From assembly GCF_000003815.2 (NCBI RefSeq), contig NC_049993.1, positions 9,915,050-9,979,049 of the forward strand: a stretch of DNA of 64,000 nt, written 5' to 3'. This stretch comes from Branchiostoma floridae (taxonomy: Eukaryota > Chordata > Leptocardii > Amphioxiformes > Branchiostomatidae). The position numbers and the translations under genes are program-made. The notes under the pieces were generated by a model. It searched no databases. It was not told where the DNA came from and saw nothing but the letters and a program-made list of their open reading frames with translations. Below, piece after piece: positions 43,665-54,369 of the stretch (the first letter of the stretch is position 1; the number at the start of each line of letters is the position of its first letter).

Positions 43665-45350
43665 TCATGTCTTTGGTATTGTTACAGAGCAGTGCCCTTG
43701 TAGTGAGATAGGCATTGAGTCTTTCAGGACTATCATGGTACCACAGCTTGCATTGAAACACTGAACTGTAGATTCAGTAGTCTTGGTTGCATGGTTATAG
43801 CCACCGGTAATGTAGATCTCATGCCCACACAGAGTAGCGCTGCTTAGATCCCATGGAACCAGTGGTTCAGTCATTTCTGTATACGAATCCTCCTTAGGGT
43901 CGTAGCACAGAACACAGTCCAACCATCCACCCACCATGAAGATAAGAATGTTGATTGTGCATGCTGTTACACCCTTCTGTGGGGTTGGCAGTGGTGACAC
44001 AAATGTCCACTCCTCTTGAGTAGGGTCATAGCACTGGACTAGATCAGTCCCTCTACCAAGGGCAATCGAGCCTCCAAACACGTACAGCTTTTCACCACAG
44101 TTGGCTATGCCAAAATCACTGACTGCCTGTTTAAGGGGTACTGCTTCGTTCCAACTGTTTGCTGTGGCATCGTACACCTCAGTCGACTCTCTTACAACCA
44201 AGTCAGTAGGAAAACCCTCCTCATAAGAGAGGCCACCAACAACATACACCTGTCCCTGCAAGACGGCCATCTGGTGAAGACACCTCTTTTCCCTTAGGAG
44301 TGGCAGGAAAGTCCATGTATTGAGAGATGAGCTATACCTCCATGCCATTCTCATGCTCCAAGTACCCCCTGTCACAATCACATCACTGCCAAGAACACAT
44401 GCTGCAAACCCTCTGCTCCTCTCGAAGAACACTGGCAGTGTAGTTGTGTCAACGCAGTTGCCAAACACGTCAAGTCTGTACATGTCATTGTGATCTTCAT
44501 CTTCTTTGTCTCCATCTTCACTTATTCCACCGAGAAGGAGAATTTCTCCCTGAAAAGTCTGACAAGATCTTGCATGTGTGGACTGACCCTCCGATAGCTC
44601 CTTAATGATTTCTGTCGCCTCAGCAAACTCCTTGTCTGTCTCTATAATGTTCTTAAGATATTCTGGGTCCAGGTGTGAGAAGCGGACATACTCCAGAAGC
44701 TCCTTGAGGTGTTTCTGTCGTTCCTTGAGGTCATGTCTTGCCCAAAGCATGACGGCCTCGACCACTTCTTCCTCCTTCTTAGCGTAAAGGTCATCATATT
44801 TGATGAGCTTCTGAAGGAAGTTCACAGGCAGCTCAAGGAACTCCTCCATCTTTCGCACTTCTTCAAAATATTTTGCGGCATAACTTCTTGCCATCTCAGC
44901 CAAATATGTACACAGCATCTTGTCTGTCAGTACCCAAATTCCCAGGCATGTTTGAGGACTCATGTGGTCGATCAGGAATCTTTCGCAGTGTTGTTCAACA
45001 GGCCAAATCTGCAGCATGTTGGCTGCTTCGTACAGTGGCTGGATGTTGTCAGTAGTGATGGTGATCCTGGAAGTGTAGGCATAGTCCACCAGCTGTTGCA
45101 GTGCCTCTGCACTCACACCTAATATCTCTATCCTGTCCTTCTTACTCTCGCTGTGAACTCCACAGAACATGGCGTGGAAGTAGTCGGCGTAGGCAGACAG
45201 GACCAGGCGGTGGCAGGGGATCTCCCTCCCTTCCGCACACAGCGTCACGTCGAACATGAGACCCTCCGACCTCAGCCCCTCTAACCGGTTCAGGAACCAG
45301 GGTGGGTACTGGTGGTCACCCGGTCCCCAGTTTGCAAGACTGTCGTCCAT
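43665..45350 (-). CDS. BTB-BACK-Kelch protein, copy A (561 aa)
   Basis: A single-exon coding region. The BTB domain (about residues 25-130) has FDVTLCAEGREIPCHRLVLS, DYFHAMFCGVHSES and LVDYAYTS. BACK follows (QTCLGIWVL to about 270). Kelch repeats run from about 290 to 550 with paired Gly and spaced Tyr/Trp (VYVVGGLSYEEG, EEWTFVSPLPTPQKG, EIYITGGYNHAT). Family role: BTB and BACK bind Cullin-3 and the Kelch propeller recruits substrates for ubiquitination. The ATG at 45350 is chosen because GTCGTC plus ATG follow a splice-acceptor-like TTTTCAG, implying a 5' UTR intron. It is head to head with copy B. The exact KLHL orthologue is not recognised. Confidence 0.95.
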   Translation of the reverse strand: MDDSLANWGPGDHQYPPWFLNRLEGLRSEGLMFDVTLCAEGREIPCHRLVLSAYADYFHAMFCGVHSESKKDRIEILGVSAEALQQLVDYAYTSRITITTDNIQPLYEAANMLQIWPVEQHCERFLIDHMSPQTCLGIWVLTDKMLCTYLAEMARSYAAKYFEEVRKMEEFLELPVNFLQKLIKYDDLYAKKEEEVVEAVMLWARHDLKERQKHLKELLEYVRFSHLDPEYLKNIIETDKEFAEATEIIKELSEGQSTHARSCQTFQGEILLLGGISEDGDKEDEDHNDMYRLDVFGNCVDTTTLPVFFERSRGFAACVLGSDVIVTGGTWSMRMAWRYSSSLNTWTFLPLLREKRCLHQMAVLQGQVYVVGGLSYEEGFPTDLVVRESTEVYDATANSWNEAVPLKQAVSDFGIANCGEKLYVFGGSIALGRGTDLVQCYDPTQEEWTFVSPLPTPQKGVTACTINILIFMVGGWLDCVLCYDPKEDSYTEMTEPLVPWDLSSATLCGHEIYITGGYNHATKTTESTVQCFNASCGTMIVLKDSMPISLQGHCSVTIPKT

Positions 45351-45415
45351 GACGACCTGAAAAGTTTAAGGAAAATTTTTGGAAAAATTGCATATGTATC
45401 ATTTTGTAAATATAA

Positions 45416-45531
45416 AATACAACATGGTGTATTCATTATCACCCGTGTTACAAGCTCAGCCATTGGGCGATCCAACCCGCGGGAGGGCTTGGACCAAGGG
45501 TGATATGCAATACACCGTATTGTATTTTATT
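45416..45531. mobile_element. Short palindromic MITE in Kelch copy A 5' region
   Basis: Ends AATACAACATGGTGTATT and AATACACCGTATTGTATT are inverted, and inner arms share ATCACCC/GGGTGAT. It interrupts the left arm of the Kelch inverted duplication and is absent from the right arm. Confidence 0.6.
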
Positions 45532-45542
45532 AATGTTGTACC

Positions 45543-45622
45543 CTAGCCTGGTTACTAGACCCCAGCTCAAAATTATCTATCGTGTTGGAAATTTTTGAGG
45601 TTGGGGTCTGGTATCAAGGCTA
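45543..45622. mobile_element. 80-bp palindromic MITE, TAGCCTGG family, copy 2
   Basis: Ends CTAGCCTGGTTACTAGACCC and GGGTCTGGTATCAAGGCTA match the element at 37611-37700. Confidence 0.8.
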
Positions 45623-46290
45623 ACGTTAGTCATACTCACTAACTCAGGGCAAAAAAACAACAAAAATGATTTAGTGGCCAAAATACTCATAAAAAGCTTG
45701 TATATTTGCTCACAAAAGGATAAAACTTTTCACATCCAACCTGCGCCGCACATGCCTCTGTGAAACTTTGAAAGGGCTAAAATTCTGGCCTGCTAACGTT
45801 ACACAAGTATCTGCATATCTGCTGAATCTCCAGTGCCCCCCTCCCCCAGTTGTGCATCACGAAATACCCGGCAAATTGCCATCCATGCATCTCTTACTCA
45901 AGTATCAACATAGTTATTGGTGCAAACACATTACAGCTGATAACATCATGCTTACACTTTGCTAAAGACCTTGCAAATTTTCACGAAAGACAGAAAAGAC
46001 GCGCGGTCAGCGTAGCCACGCTGTAGCTCACCCCTATTTCGCAATGTGTTATGGGATTTTGACCTGGAGTGACCTCTGACGTAATCAACTGTCGATTCCC
46101 AAGAGATTTTGTGGGGATAGGCTTGACTGATTGAGTCCATAATTACTCTGACGTAATCAACAGTTTGTCTTATAAAGGTTAAACAATTAGTCGACCCCCG
46201 ATTTACGATTTATGGTAAATTTCCCCAAGGCAAGAGATTCTGAATGAATGGTCCGAGTGATGTAATGATTAAGTCCATAATTACTTTTAG

Positions 46291-46464
46291 TACTCTCCAG
46301 GCAGAGGTTAGGTTGCGGCTTTTTTTTATTACTTTCTTTCAGGCGTTTTTATCGGTATTTCCATTTTGTACCGTTTTCCAGATGTCTCGCGGCCAAGAAA
46401 ACGGTATAAAATAGAAAGCCCGATAAAAACGCATAAAAACAGTTTAACCTCTGCTTGGAGAGTA
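46291..46464. mobile_element. TA-flanked MITE, CTCTCC family, copy 3
   Basis: Ends TACTCTCCAGGCAGAGGTTA and AACCTCTGCTTGGAGAGTA enclose inner arms that contain GCGTTTTTATCGG and its complement. It is in the spacer between the two Kelch genes. A further single terminus (TACTCTCCAAGCAGAGG) lies at 46508. Confidence 0.85.
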
Positions 46465-47302
46465 CATAATTACCCAACTGCGCATCAGTCCTCAGGCTAT
46501 ACTGTTATACTCTCCAAGCAGAGGTTTGGTTGTGTTTTGACATGATTAATATGCGTTTTTTATATCGAGCTTTCCATTTGCGTCTTCACCTCGAACTAAA
46601 CGCACAAATTTTCCTCCTAATTTTCTTGTTTCAGCCGCAAACTTAAACACCGCCAAAACTTGATCTTCTTTCGTTCCTCTTTTATGAATCAATATGCAGA
46701 AAAAAGACGGAAACTTTTTTTGGGTAGCCAGAGGAAACAAGAGGAAACCATCTAACATTAAAGTCCTGTTTTGGTGGCCACACTTGGCCAAGGCACGTCG
46801 GAGGTGTTTGTTTTCGACTGTTTTGGCTTTGTCGTGATCAGAGGAAATGATGCTGTCTTCTCGTCTGAAATCGCGGATAAAATCATTAAGTATTCATTAA
46901 GTATTCAAACATTTAAAGGTATTGCTCTAAAGCTCAAGCTGGCAAAAGACAACAACAAATAGAAGCCTCATTGCTTAGAGATGAGTACGATGTGTTTGTT
47001 TTTACGCAGATAATTCACTCAGGAATCCAATGCTATGGCCCGAACACCTGCTGAAGATACGGCAAGAGAAGAAATGTTCGCGGTGATTAAAAAAATGCAT
47101 TAGCGGTGGTTTACATTTGTGGTGAAAACAAAGAACAAAAAAATTAGACAGTAGAAAAATTGCGGTTCGAGGTGAAGATAACCGCGGACATATAAAGCAA
47201 CATTCTCCTTCGATTCTTGAGAAAGACAAATAAATTCGAAACCGGTCGAATACCGTCTCTCTGAGTCTGAGCTGTCATTTTCCCAAAGCTACGCTTGATA
47301 TA

Positions 47303-47345
47303 AACAAGGAGGTTAAAACCTTTTTTAACCTCCTTGATATAAACC
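47303..47345. repeat. Near-perfect hairpin
   Basis: GATATAAACAAGGAGGTTAA and TTAACCTCCTTGATATAAAC surround a few bases. The inverted stem AAGGAGGTTAA pairs fully. It lies in the spacer between the Kelch genes. Confidence 0.7.
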
Positions 47346-48375
47346 ATCTCCTCTTATACTGTAATGCCTGAGGGCTGATGCCCATATTAGGTGATTATGG
47401 ACTTAATCACTCGGACCAGTCGTTCAAAATCCCTTGGGAAAAGTTACCGTAAATCGACTATTGAAGTATTGTTTAACCTGAATCACGTAAACTGTTGTTT
47501 ACGTCAGAGTAATTAATCATTCGGCTCATTAGTAAAAAATCTCTTGGGAAAATTTACCGTAAATCGACCAATTTAACTATTGATTACGTCAGAGGGTCAC
47601 TCAGGTCAAAATCTCCAAGTCCCACAACGCATTGCGACTTGAGGGTGAGCTACACGCTGACTGCACGTCTTTTCTGTCTTTTGTGATATTTGCTTTAGCA
47701 AACTTTGTGTAAGCACGAGTTGGAAGTATGTAACGCGTTTGCACCAGTATGTTTAATATAAATGGTTATAGAGAGGCATGGATGTCAATTTGTCGGGCAT
47801 TTTCTATTGCACAACTGGGGGAGGGGGGCACATTATACTTCTTTTCAGATACTCAGGCGTAGCTGAGCGGTTAAAAACGGCCCAGAGACAAGTTGCACGA
47901 GGATATTCCTTATTACCGTACCCCCCCAAAATAAGGACTTGATCTGTGTGCTAAAATAGTGCATTAGATGTCAATATTATACAGACTGCCTTATTCAGAA
48001 TATGATATTGCTTAGGTTGCCTTTAAACGTTACCCCTGGATAAAATGTAACCGTGGGTATATTGTAGTATAGGTTATATAGCCTGGCCTATAGTTCTTGC
48101 CCCCTCATCAGCTAATTACACACTTTGAATTATAAAATCAAATGTAATTCCAGTTGAATGAAAATAATATGATGCATTGTCCTAGATTTTTTGGACAATA
48201 AATATCTAAATGCTGTTCCAATTAAAAAAAGGGGGGGGGGGGGCATATAAACGTCATACTAATTTAAAAGCTTGTTGGTAAGCACTTTACTTTGTGTATG
48301 GTTAGACCACATAAAATTCTTTACAAAATGAATGATAGATATGCAATTTTATTGTCCTTTCCTTTTCAGGCCATC

Positions 48376-50055
48376 ATGGATGATTCTAGTCTAAGACTTG
48401 CATACTGGGGTGACCCCCACTATCCACGCCAGTTCCTGAATGGGTTAGAGGGCCTGAGGTCAGAGGGTCTCATGTTGGACGTGACGCTGTGTGCGGAAGG
48501 GAGGGAGATCCCCTGCCACCGCCTGGTCCTGTCTGCCTACGCTGACTACTTCCACGCCATGTTCTGTGGAGTTCACAGCGAGAGTAAGAAGGACAGGATA
48601 GAGATATTAGGTGTGAGTGCAGAGGCACTACAACAGCTGGTGGACTATGCCTACACTTCCAGGATCACCATCACTACTGACAACATCCAGCCACTGTACG
48701 AAGCAGCCAACATGCTGCAGATTTGGCCTGTTGAATCCCACTGCGAAAGATTCCTGATCGACCACATGAGTCCTCAAACATGCCTGGGGATTTGGGTACT
48801 GGCAGACAAGATGCTGTGTACATATTTGGCTGAGATGGCAAGAAGTTATGCCGCAAAATATTTTGAAGAAGTGCGCAAGACGGAGGAGTTCCTTGAGCTG
48901 CCTATGGACTTCCTGAAGAAGTACATCTCAGATGATGACCTTAATGCTATGAAGGAGGAAGAAGTGATCGAGGCTGTCATGCTTTGGGCAAGACATGACC
49001 TCAAGGAACGACAGAAACACCTCAAGGAGCTTCTGGAGTATGTCCGCTTCTCACACCTGGACTCAGAATATCTTAAGAACATCATAGAGACTGACAAGGA
49101 GTTTGCTGAGGCGTCGGGAATCATTAAGGAACTGATGAAGGGTCAGTCCAAGAAGGCAAGATCTTGTCAGACATTTCAGGGAGAGATTCTCCTTCTTGGC
49201 GGAACAAGTACAGATGACGACGATGAGGTAAAAGCTCAGGGTAATATCTACAGACTGGACACCTTTGGCAACTGTGTTGACACCACCCCACTGTACATAT
49301 TAGTGCAGAATAGCAGATGGTTTGCAGCGTGTGTTCTTGGTAGCGACGTGATCGTGACTGGCGGTCTTCGGTCACTAGCGTGGAGATACAGCCCGTCTCT
49401 CAACACGTGGACTCTCCTGGGGCTTCCGGGGCCAGCAAGGAGAGGTCTTCATGGAATGGCCGTCTTGCAGGGACAGGTGTACGTTGTTGGTGGCATGTCT
49501 TACAATCAGGATTCTCTTGAGTTGTTCCTGATGGAGTCTACTGAGGTGTACGATGAAACAGCAGACAGTTGGAACGAAGCAGCACCCCTTAAACAGGCAG
49601 TCAGTAATTTTGGCATAGCCAACTGTGTTGAAAAGCTGTACGTGTTTGGGGGCAAGATTTCCGTTGACAATCTGACAAATCTAGTCCAGTGCTACGACCC
49701 TGCCCGAGAGGAGTGGACGTTTGTGTCACCACTGCCAACACCACAGAATTGTGTGAACGCATGCGCTGTTAACAGCTGCATCTTCTTGGTCGGTGGACAG
49801 TTGAACTGCGTTCTGTGCTACAACACTGAGTATGACGAGTACACGGAAGTAACTGAACTACTGGTTCCATGGGATCTAAGCAGCGCTACTCTGTGTGGGC
49901 ATGAGATCTTCATAACCGGTGGCTATAACCATGCAACCAACACTCCTGTATCTACAGTTCAGTGTTTCGATGTGAACAGTGGTACCATCATGCGCCTCCA
50001 AGACTTGCCTGTTCCACTATGGGGGCACAGTGTTGTAACAATACCAAAGCTATAG
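48376..50055 (+). CDS. BTB-BACK-Kelch protein, copy B (559 aa)
   Basis: This paralogue of copy A has the same BTB-BACK-Kelch order. The ATG at 48376 is used, not the one at 48292: a TTTTCAG acceptor ends at 48369, and protein similarity to copy A starts at MDD. BTB carries LDVTLCAEGREIPCHRLVLS. Kelch motifs include VYVVGGMSYNQDS, REEWTFVSPLPTPQNCV and EIFITGGYNHATN. Over the BTB and early BACK region the two proteins differ at only four residues (copy A positions 33, 120, 142, 168), while Kelch loops differ heavily (GLRSLAWRYSP against GTWSMRMAWRYSS). Role by family: Cullin-3 substrate adaptor. Gene symbol not assigned. Confidence 0.95.
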   Translation: MDDSSLRLAYWGDPHYPRQFLNGLEGLRSEGLMLDVTLCAEGREIPCHRLVLSAYADYFHAMFCGVHSESKKDRIEILGVSAEALQQLVDYAYTSRITITTDNIQPLYEAANMLQIWPVESHCERFLIDHMSPQTCLGIWVLADKMLCTYLAEMARSYAAKYFEEVRKTEEFLELPMDFLKKYISDDDLNAMKEEEVIEAVMLWARHDLKERQKHLKELLEYVRFSHLDSEYLKNIIETDKEFAEASGIIKELMKGQSKKARSCQTFQGEILLLGGTSTDDDDEVKAQGNIYRLDTFGNCVDTTPLYILVQNSRWFAACVLGSDVIVTGGLRSLAWRYSPSLNTWTLLGLPGPARRGLHGMAVLQGQVYVVGGMSYNQDSLELFLMESTEVYDETADSWNEAAPLKQAVSNFGIANCVEKLYVFGGKISVDNLTNLVQCYDPAREEWTFVSPLPTPQNCVNACAVNSCIFLVGGQLNCVLCYNTEYDEYTEVTELLVPWDLSSATLCGHEIFITGGYNHATNTPVSTVQCFDVNSGTIMRLQDLPVPLWGHSVVTIPKL

Positions 50056-50632
50056 ATGGTTAGAAGAGATTTCTTTGGCAGCAAATTATAGATTGAGGAT
50101 GTTATGCATCTACAGATTATGATTTATTTTGATTTCATTTTATTTCATTTTACGATTTATTTATTATATTTTCAGAGGCACCACACAAACAGGACTAGGG
50201 ACTTGATGGAAGAAATCTTCCCACTTGAAAGGTTATTATGATAACGTATTGTGTGGTTTTTCACAAAAATGGACTTTAGTGCACTATGAGGACTGGTGTA
50301 GTAGGTATTATATGCTTGAATGTATGTGAGCCATATCTGAGTCTCTCAGTGTAAATTGATTTATACTTTTTCATCTGCTAGTCCAAAGGAACTAAAGTGT
50401 TGCTGAATTTAGCAGAATTCATATTTAAAAGAGGTTAATTTCGCAATGCCAAAGTCATAAGCTGGTGAAAAGATGTGTCGCTATCTTGTTTGAACCAGGT
50501 GCTATTGATCAGTGATATTGTATATCAAACTATATGATTATTTATTATTGCAAATTTGATTTTTTTTTTAATTTTTGATTTTGTTTGAAAACTCAGCAAA
50601 ATGACAACACTTGTAAGTTTGAGTGCTGGAAG

Positions 50633-51750
50633 TAGTGGTGCGTACCTAAACTCAATTTCAGGTTCAGGTCCGGATTCAGGTCCAGCAGTTTAGGTTCAGG
50701 TCCGGACTTAAAGTCCGGACCTGAACCCATCATTGCATATTATGTGCATTTTTGCATTGCCGCGCCAGTGGCAATGCCTTGTGGCCACGCGCCAGCGGCA
50801 ATGCCTTGTGGCCACTATTTTCTTGGTTGGATGGTTGGATGGATCAATGGTTCAAGCAATGTTAACCCAGCCCTTCCAAAGCCCCTTCCAAAGGCCCTTC
50901 TTTTTGCTGGAAGGTGACAGTTCAAAATTAGTAATGACCATTCGATACAATGACCATACTCATATGTAGTTGACCCCTAAGGGTACACAAACATTAGGGA
51001 GGCAAGCCAATCCACTGGACCACGCTCGCTCGCGGCTAATCGCTCGCTCGCTCACTCGCGGCTAATCGCGGCCGAGTTTCATGGCTTAGTTAGACAATGG
51101 TACATTCCAGGCGAGTATTAAAACTCTCTTCTAGACGCATGTTACTGTATGTGGTCCAGCGTAATAAAATCTATGCTTTAACTCACCATGTTTATATAAA
51201 GATATATCACAAATTGCATCAGAAGGAACTTATTTTGTAATTAAAAAATAATGCATATTCATTGTGGGTCAAAAAGTTTTACAAAACCTCTTTAATGTGC
51301 CAATAATTCATGTGACATAAATTATGATAATGAGGTAAATTTCCAATATCCCCTTTTGCTGCATTTCCTACTGAAGAAGCTAGGTGTCGCTCTCAGCAGT
51401 TCAGTCATAAAATACGCGGCAATGCACAGCTTTTCTTAAAAGATTTCTTGTTTTTAGGGGGATGGTGCATATAAAATTGCATGTTAGCATGAATTGAAAT
51501 GCAATGTGAAAAATACATGAAAATGATAGACAGCTAGGGTAAACACGAACTGTTTTTTGTCTTTTTCCAGTGCAAATTTCACTGTCTATGGAAGGTTTCA
51601 GATGGTTTAGAACAAAAAAAGGGAACATAAGTGACAGATTGCTTTTTGCAAGTCCGGACTTGGCTCCGGACATTTAGGTTTTTTTTTTGGACTTGGACCT
51701 AAACATTTTTAGGTCCAATTCCAAGTCCGGGCTTTAGGTACGCACCACTA
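50633..51750. mobile_element. 1.1-kb non-autonomous hAT-like element
   Basis: Inverted ends TAGTGGTGCGTACCTAAA are flanked by the 8-bp duplication GCTGGAAG (50625-50632 and 51751-51758). Subterminal repeats of AGGTCCGGA type lie at both ends. An 8-bp duplication and TAG-type end fit hAT transposons. No transposase frame is present. Confidence 0.92.
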
Positions 51751-51759
51751 GCTGGAAGA

Positions 51760-54270
51760 AAAGCTGGAATGTGACTACTCACAGAAGAAAACTGTGTGCT
51801 GAGGTAGAAAAATTTGCCTCTTGCTGATGTTTTTTTTTTAAAATCCAAGAACCAACCAATAACATTTGGTATGGCCTGAGATTGAAGTTTAAGCACAGGA
51901 TATACTGTTATAGGGGCACATGGTTTATTATATTGATCTCTCAGTAAATTCTGTAATCAGTTGTAAATTCTATGGTCACAGACAGAGGCCATGCCCTCTA
52001 AATCCGCTCAGGGAAAATGGAACTATTATATTATATGAGGATGTTGCTGATAATACATGTATGTTGGTGCTCCAATGCAAAACCAAAGCAATGGTGTAAT
52101 AGATGCTGCTGAATCTAGCAGGCACTAATATAATGATAAATAGGCAATAATATACAACAGTACCTGTGTTGTTTCTATTTGATTGATTATTCTTTGGTGA
52201 ATATATGGGAGACCATGACAAGTGTCGTAGATGACATTTTTAGATGTGAAAGACATGCAACTTATATATGCACACACCAAGCAAGGAATTTCCTTCATTC
52301 TACAACACAGTTATACAAATGTACATCGCAGTACAAAAGACACACCAATCTTATCGTTGAAGGTACTAGTGCTTGTAGTTTGACAGGCAAACAAACATGG
52401 CAAAGGACCACGCTGTACTGTAATTAGTTCCTGAAGACATCATTTTGCATGAGGAGGAGAAAGTAGGCATTCGCAGTGTTTAAAGTTGATGAAGGAAACA
52501 ATGTAGTACCAGCAGTACAATGTACATTTTTTTTAGTAATGTAAATGGGATTACTGAAACACAAACAAGTAGTACAGTCTTCTGTCTCCTGAGATTTGAA
52601 CCCGGACACGACAGCTCACAAAACCAATGCAATACCCCTACTTGTAGGCTAAAAAATACAGACCGAGTAGACTGGTCAGTTAGTAGAGCATGAACCCCAC
52701 TGTAAGTGCTACAGTAAGACAGTGCATGTTTACAGTGTAGGGAGTTTGCAGTGTATGAGGAGTGATCACGAAACCCACAAACCTAAAACCACTGCAAATA
52801 TTTCATGATTCACAGTACCTGATAAAACAGGTGTGACTAAGTCAGGCCTGTGAATTGGAAGGGGATTATTCTTACTTTGCGTGTCTTACTGCTTTCAGCC
52901 CACTTATAAACAGATGTACGGATTTTCAAAGAGTCAGACATAAACAGATTTGATTCTCCTTGCAGAAAAGATTAACACAAATCTTGGGTCTTCTCATTTA
53001 TCTATAGAAAAGTTTGAACTGTTTCTGTGTAACAAGAAGAAATCAGCCTTTGTTGAACAAGAAAGTCTTAGCAATGCTTTTAAGACACTTCAAGCTGGAT
53101 ACCTGAGTTTTTATTTTGAAATGTACTGTAGATACCCTGTGTGGTAAGTTTGGAAAGACTCAATTTTGCAGTAGGGGAAAATAGGGTGTTCATGATGGTT
53201 TTAAGTTTGCAGTGTAGGTGTAGGTGGAAGACGGAGCAAGCGCGTTTCTGGTGGTCTAAAGGTATTGGTGAAGATGTCACAACTAAACCTGCAAACATTA
53301 AACCACCAAAACATTTAGAAATCACTTATTGAAATTGGATACCTCAGTTGCAGGGAACACAGAACAGCAGAGATAACAATAGTGTGATGTAAACAACCAT
53401 TTAATTATGATTGGCCTGAGGAAGTGCTGTGCCAATAATGAGGTGACCTAAATACTTAATGAAGAGGAGACGAATTCTCAGAAGACAAAAGAAAGGAAAC
53501 CCTCGATTCACATGATTGATCAGCATCTCAGATTACTGACAGGAATGTCCTGGATCTAAGGTGATAAGTTCCCCCTAGGTTACAATTCCCTTGATGATGC
53601 TAATCAATGTGTCTTGATTTGTAATCATGAGTCTTCATACTGTAATTTGATCTAAGCTCACGGAGATCAGAATACAGACAAGAAAGTTCTAAGGTGACAA
53701 GTTCCCCTTGGTTGCCATTCTCTTGATGACACTAATTAATGTCTTAATTTGTAATAATGAAAGTCTTCATACTGTTATTGGATCTAGGATCACAGAGACT
53801 TAATTCATGGTAGGTCAGAGGAGATATTTGCAGTGTTTTTAAGTTCGCAGTAGTTGAAACAACTAGTGATGCAATGCAGTACAGAGCAAGTTTGCATTGT
53901 GAAGAGTATGTGGTGAGAGCTCCACTTAAAAATAAAACCATGAATATTTTGAAATTTACTGCAAATTGGTACAAACGTGTTATTCTATTCTTTCTAAAGT
54001 TTGTCTTGAAGAAAAGATCATGATTCAAAAGACTGCTCGAACCTTGTGCAAACAGAGATTCAAACAACTAGTTTGTATTCATCACTACTTGGAACACCTG
54101 TTACACCAAATAACATGTTCTGGAGAAATGGTTAACCAGGTCAAGTGGTGTCACTTATTTGGATAGGAATGTTAGTCCCTCTGACAAGCTTGCCATACTG
54201 TTGGACTCAAGTGTCTGCCCATTAAGAACTGGTTCAACTAACCCAGTGGCACACAAATACCTGCCAACAT
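51760..54270. other. Non-coding stretch with decayed MITE-like sequence
   Basis: Repeated words such as TTTGCAGTGT near 52740, 53205 and 53830, and AAACCAC(C/T) with CTGCAAA, suggest relics of elements related to the one at 61248. A SINE-like box B (TTTGAACCCGGACACG) is near 52596. No exon is recognised. Confidence 0.4.
53552..53803 (+). repeat. ~135-bp direct duplication
   Basis: Two diverged copies (53552-53668 and 53686-53803) share TCTAAGGTGA, AAGTTCCCC, CTTGATGA and GTCTTCATACTGT in the same order. Confidence 0.75.
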
Positions 54271-54369
54271 TTGGGTAGTCTGTCTGCTGCCTTCCTCAGG
54301 GTAGTTCCACTTCCCACTGCTAGGTGGCGCTGTAGTGGTGGTATGCAAAGGACCTTGCTACTCAGTGAT

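Larger units (their letters stand above)
43665..50055. repeat. Large inverted duplication carrying two Kelch genes
   Basis: The left arm (about 43665-46230) and right arm (about 47390-50055) are inverted copies that include the CDS, the 5' acceptor and the upstream region. Non-coding matches include CTTTTCTGTCTTTYGTGA-like sequence (complement near 45985, and 47669) and GCAAACTTTGTGTAAGC (47698) against its complement near 45950. The ~1.1 kb spacer holds MITEs. The arms are interrupted by different small insertions. Confidence 0.85.

Noticed and set aside
48292-48375. N-terminal extension of Kelch copy B
   Set aside because: A TTTTCAG splice acceptor precedes the MDD start, and copy A begins at the equivalent ATG; the extension is intron sequence.
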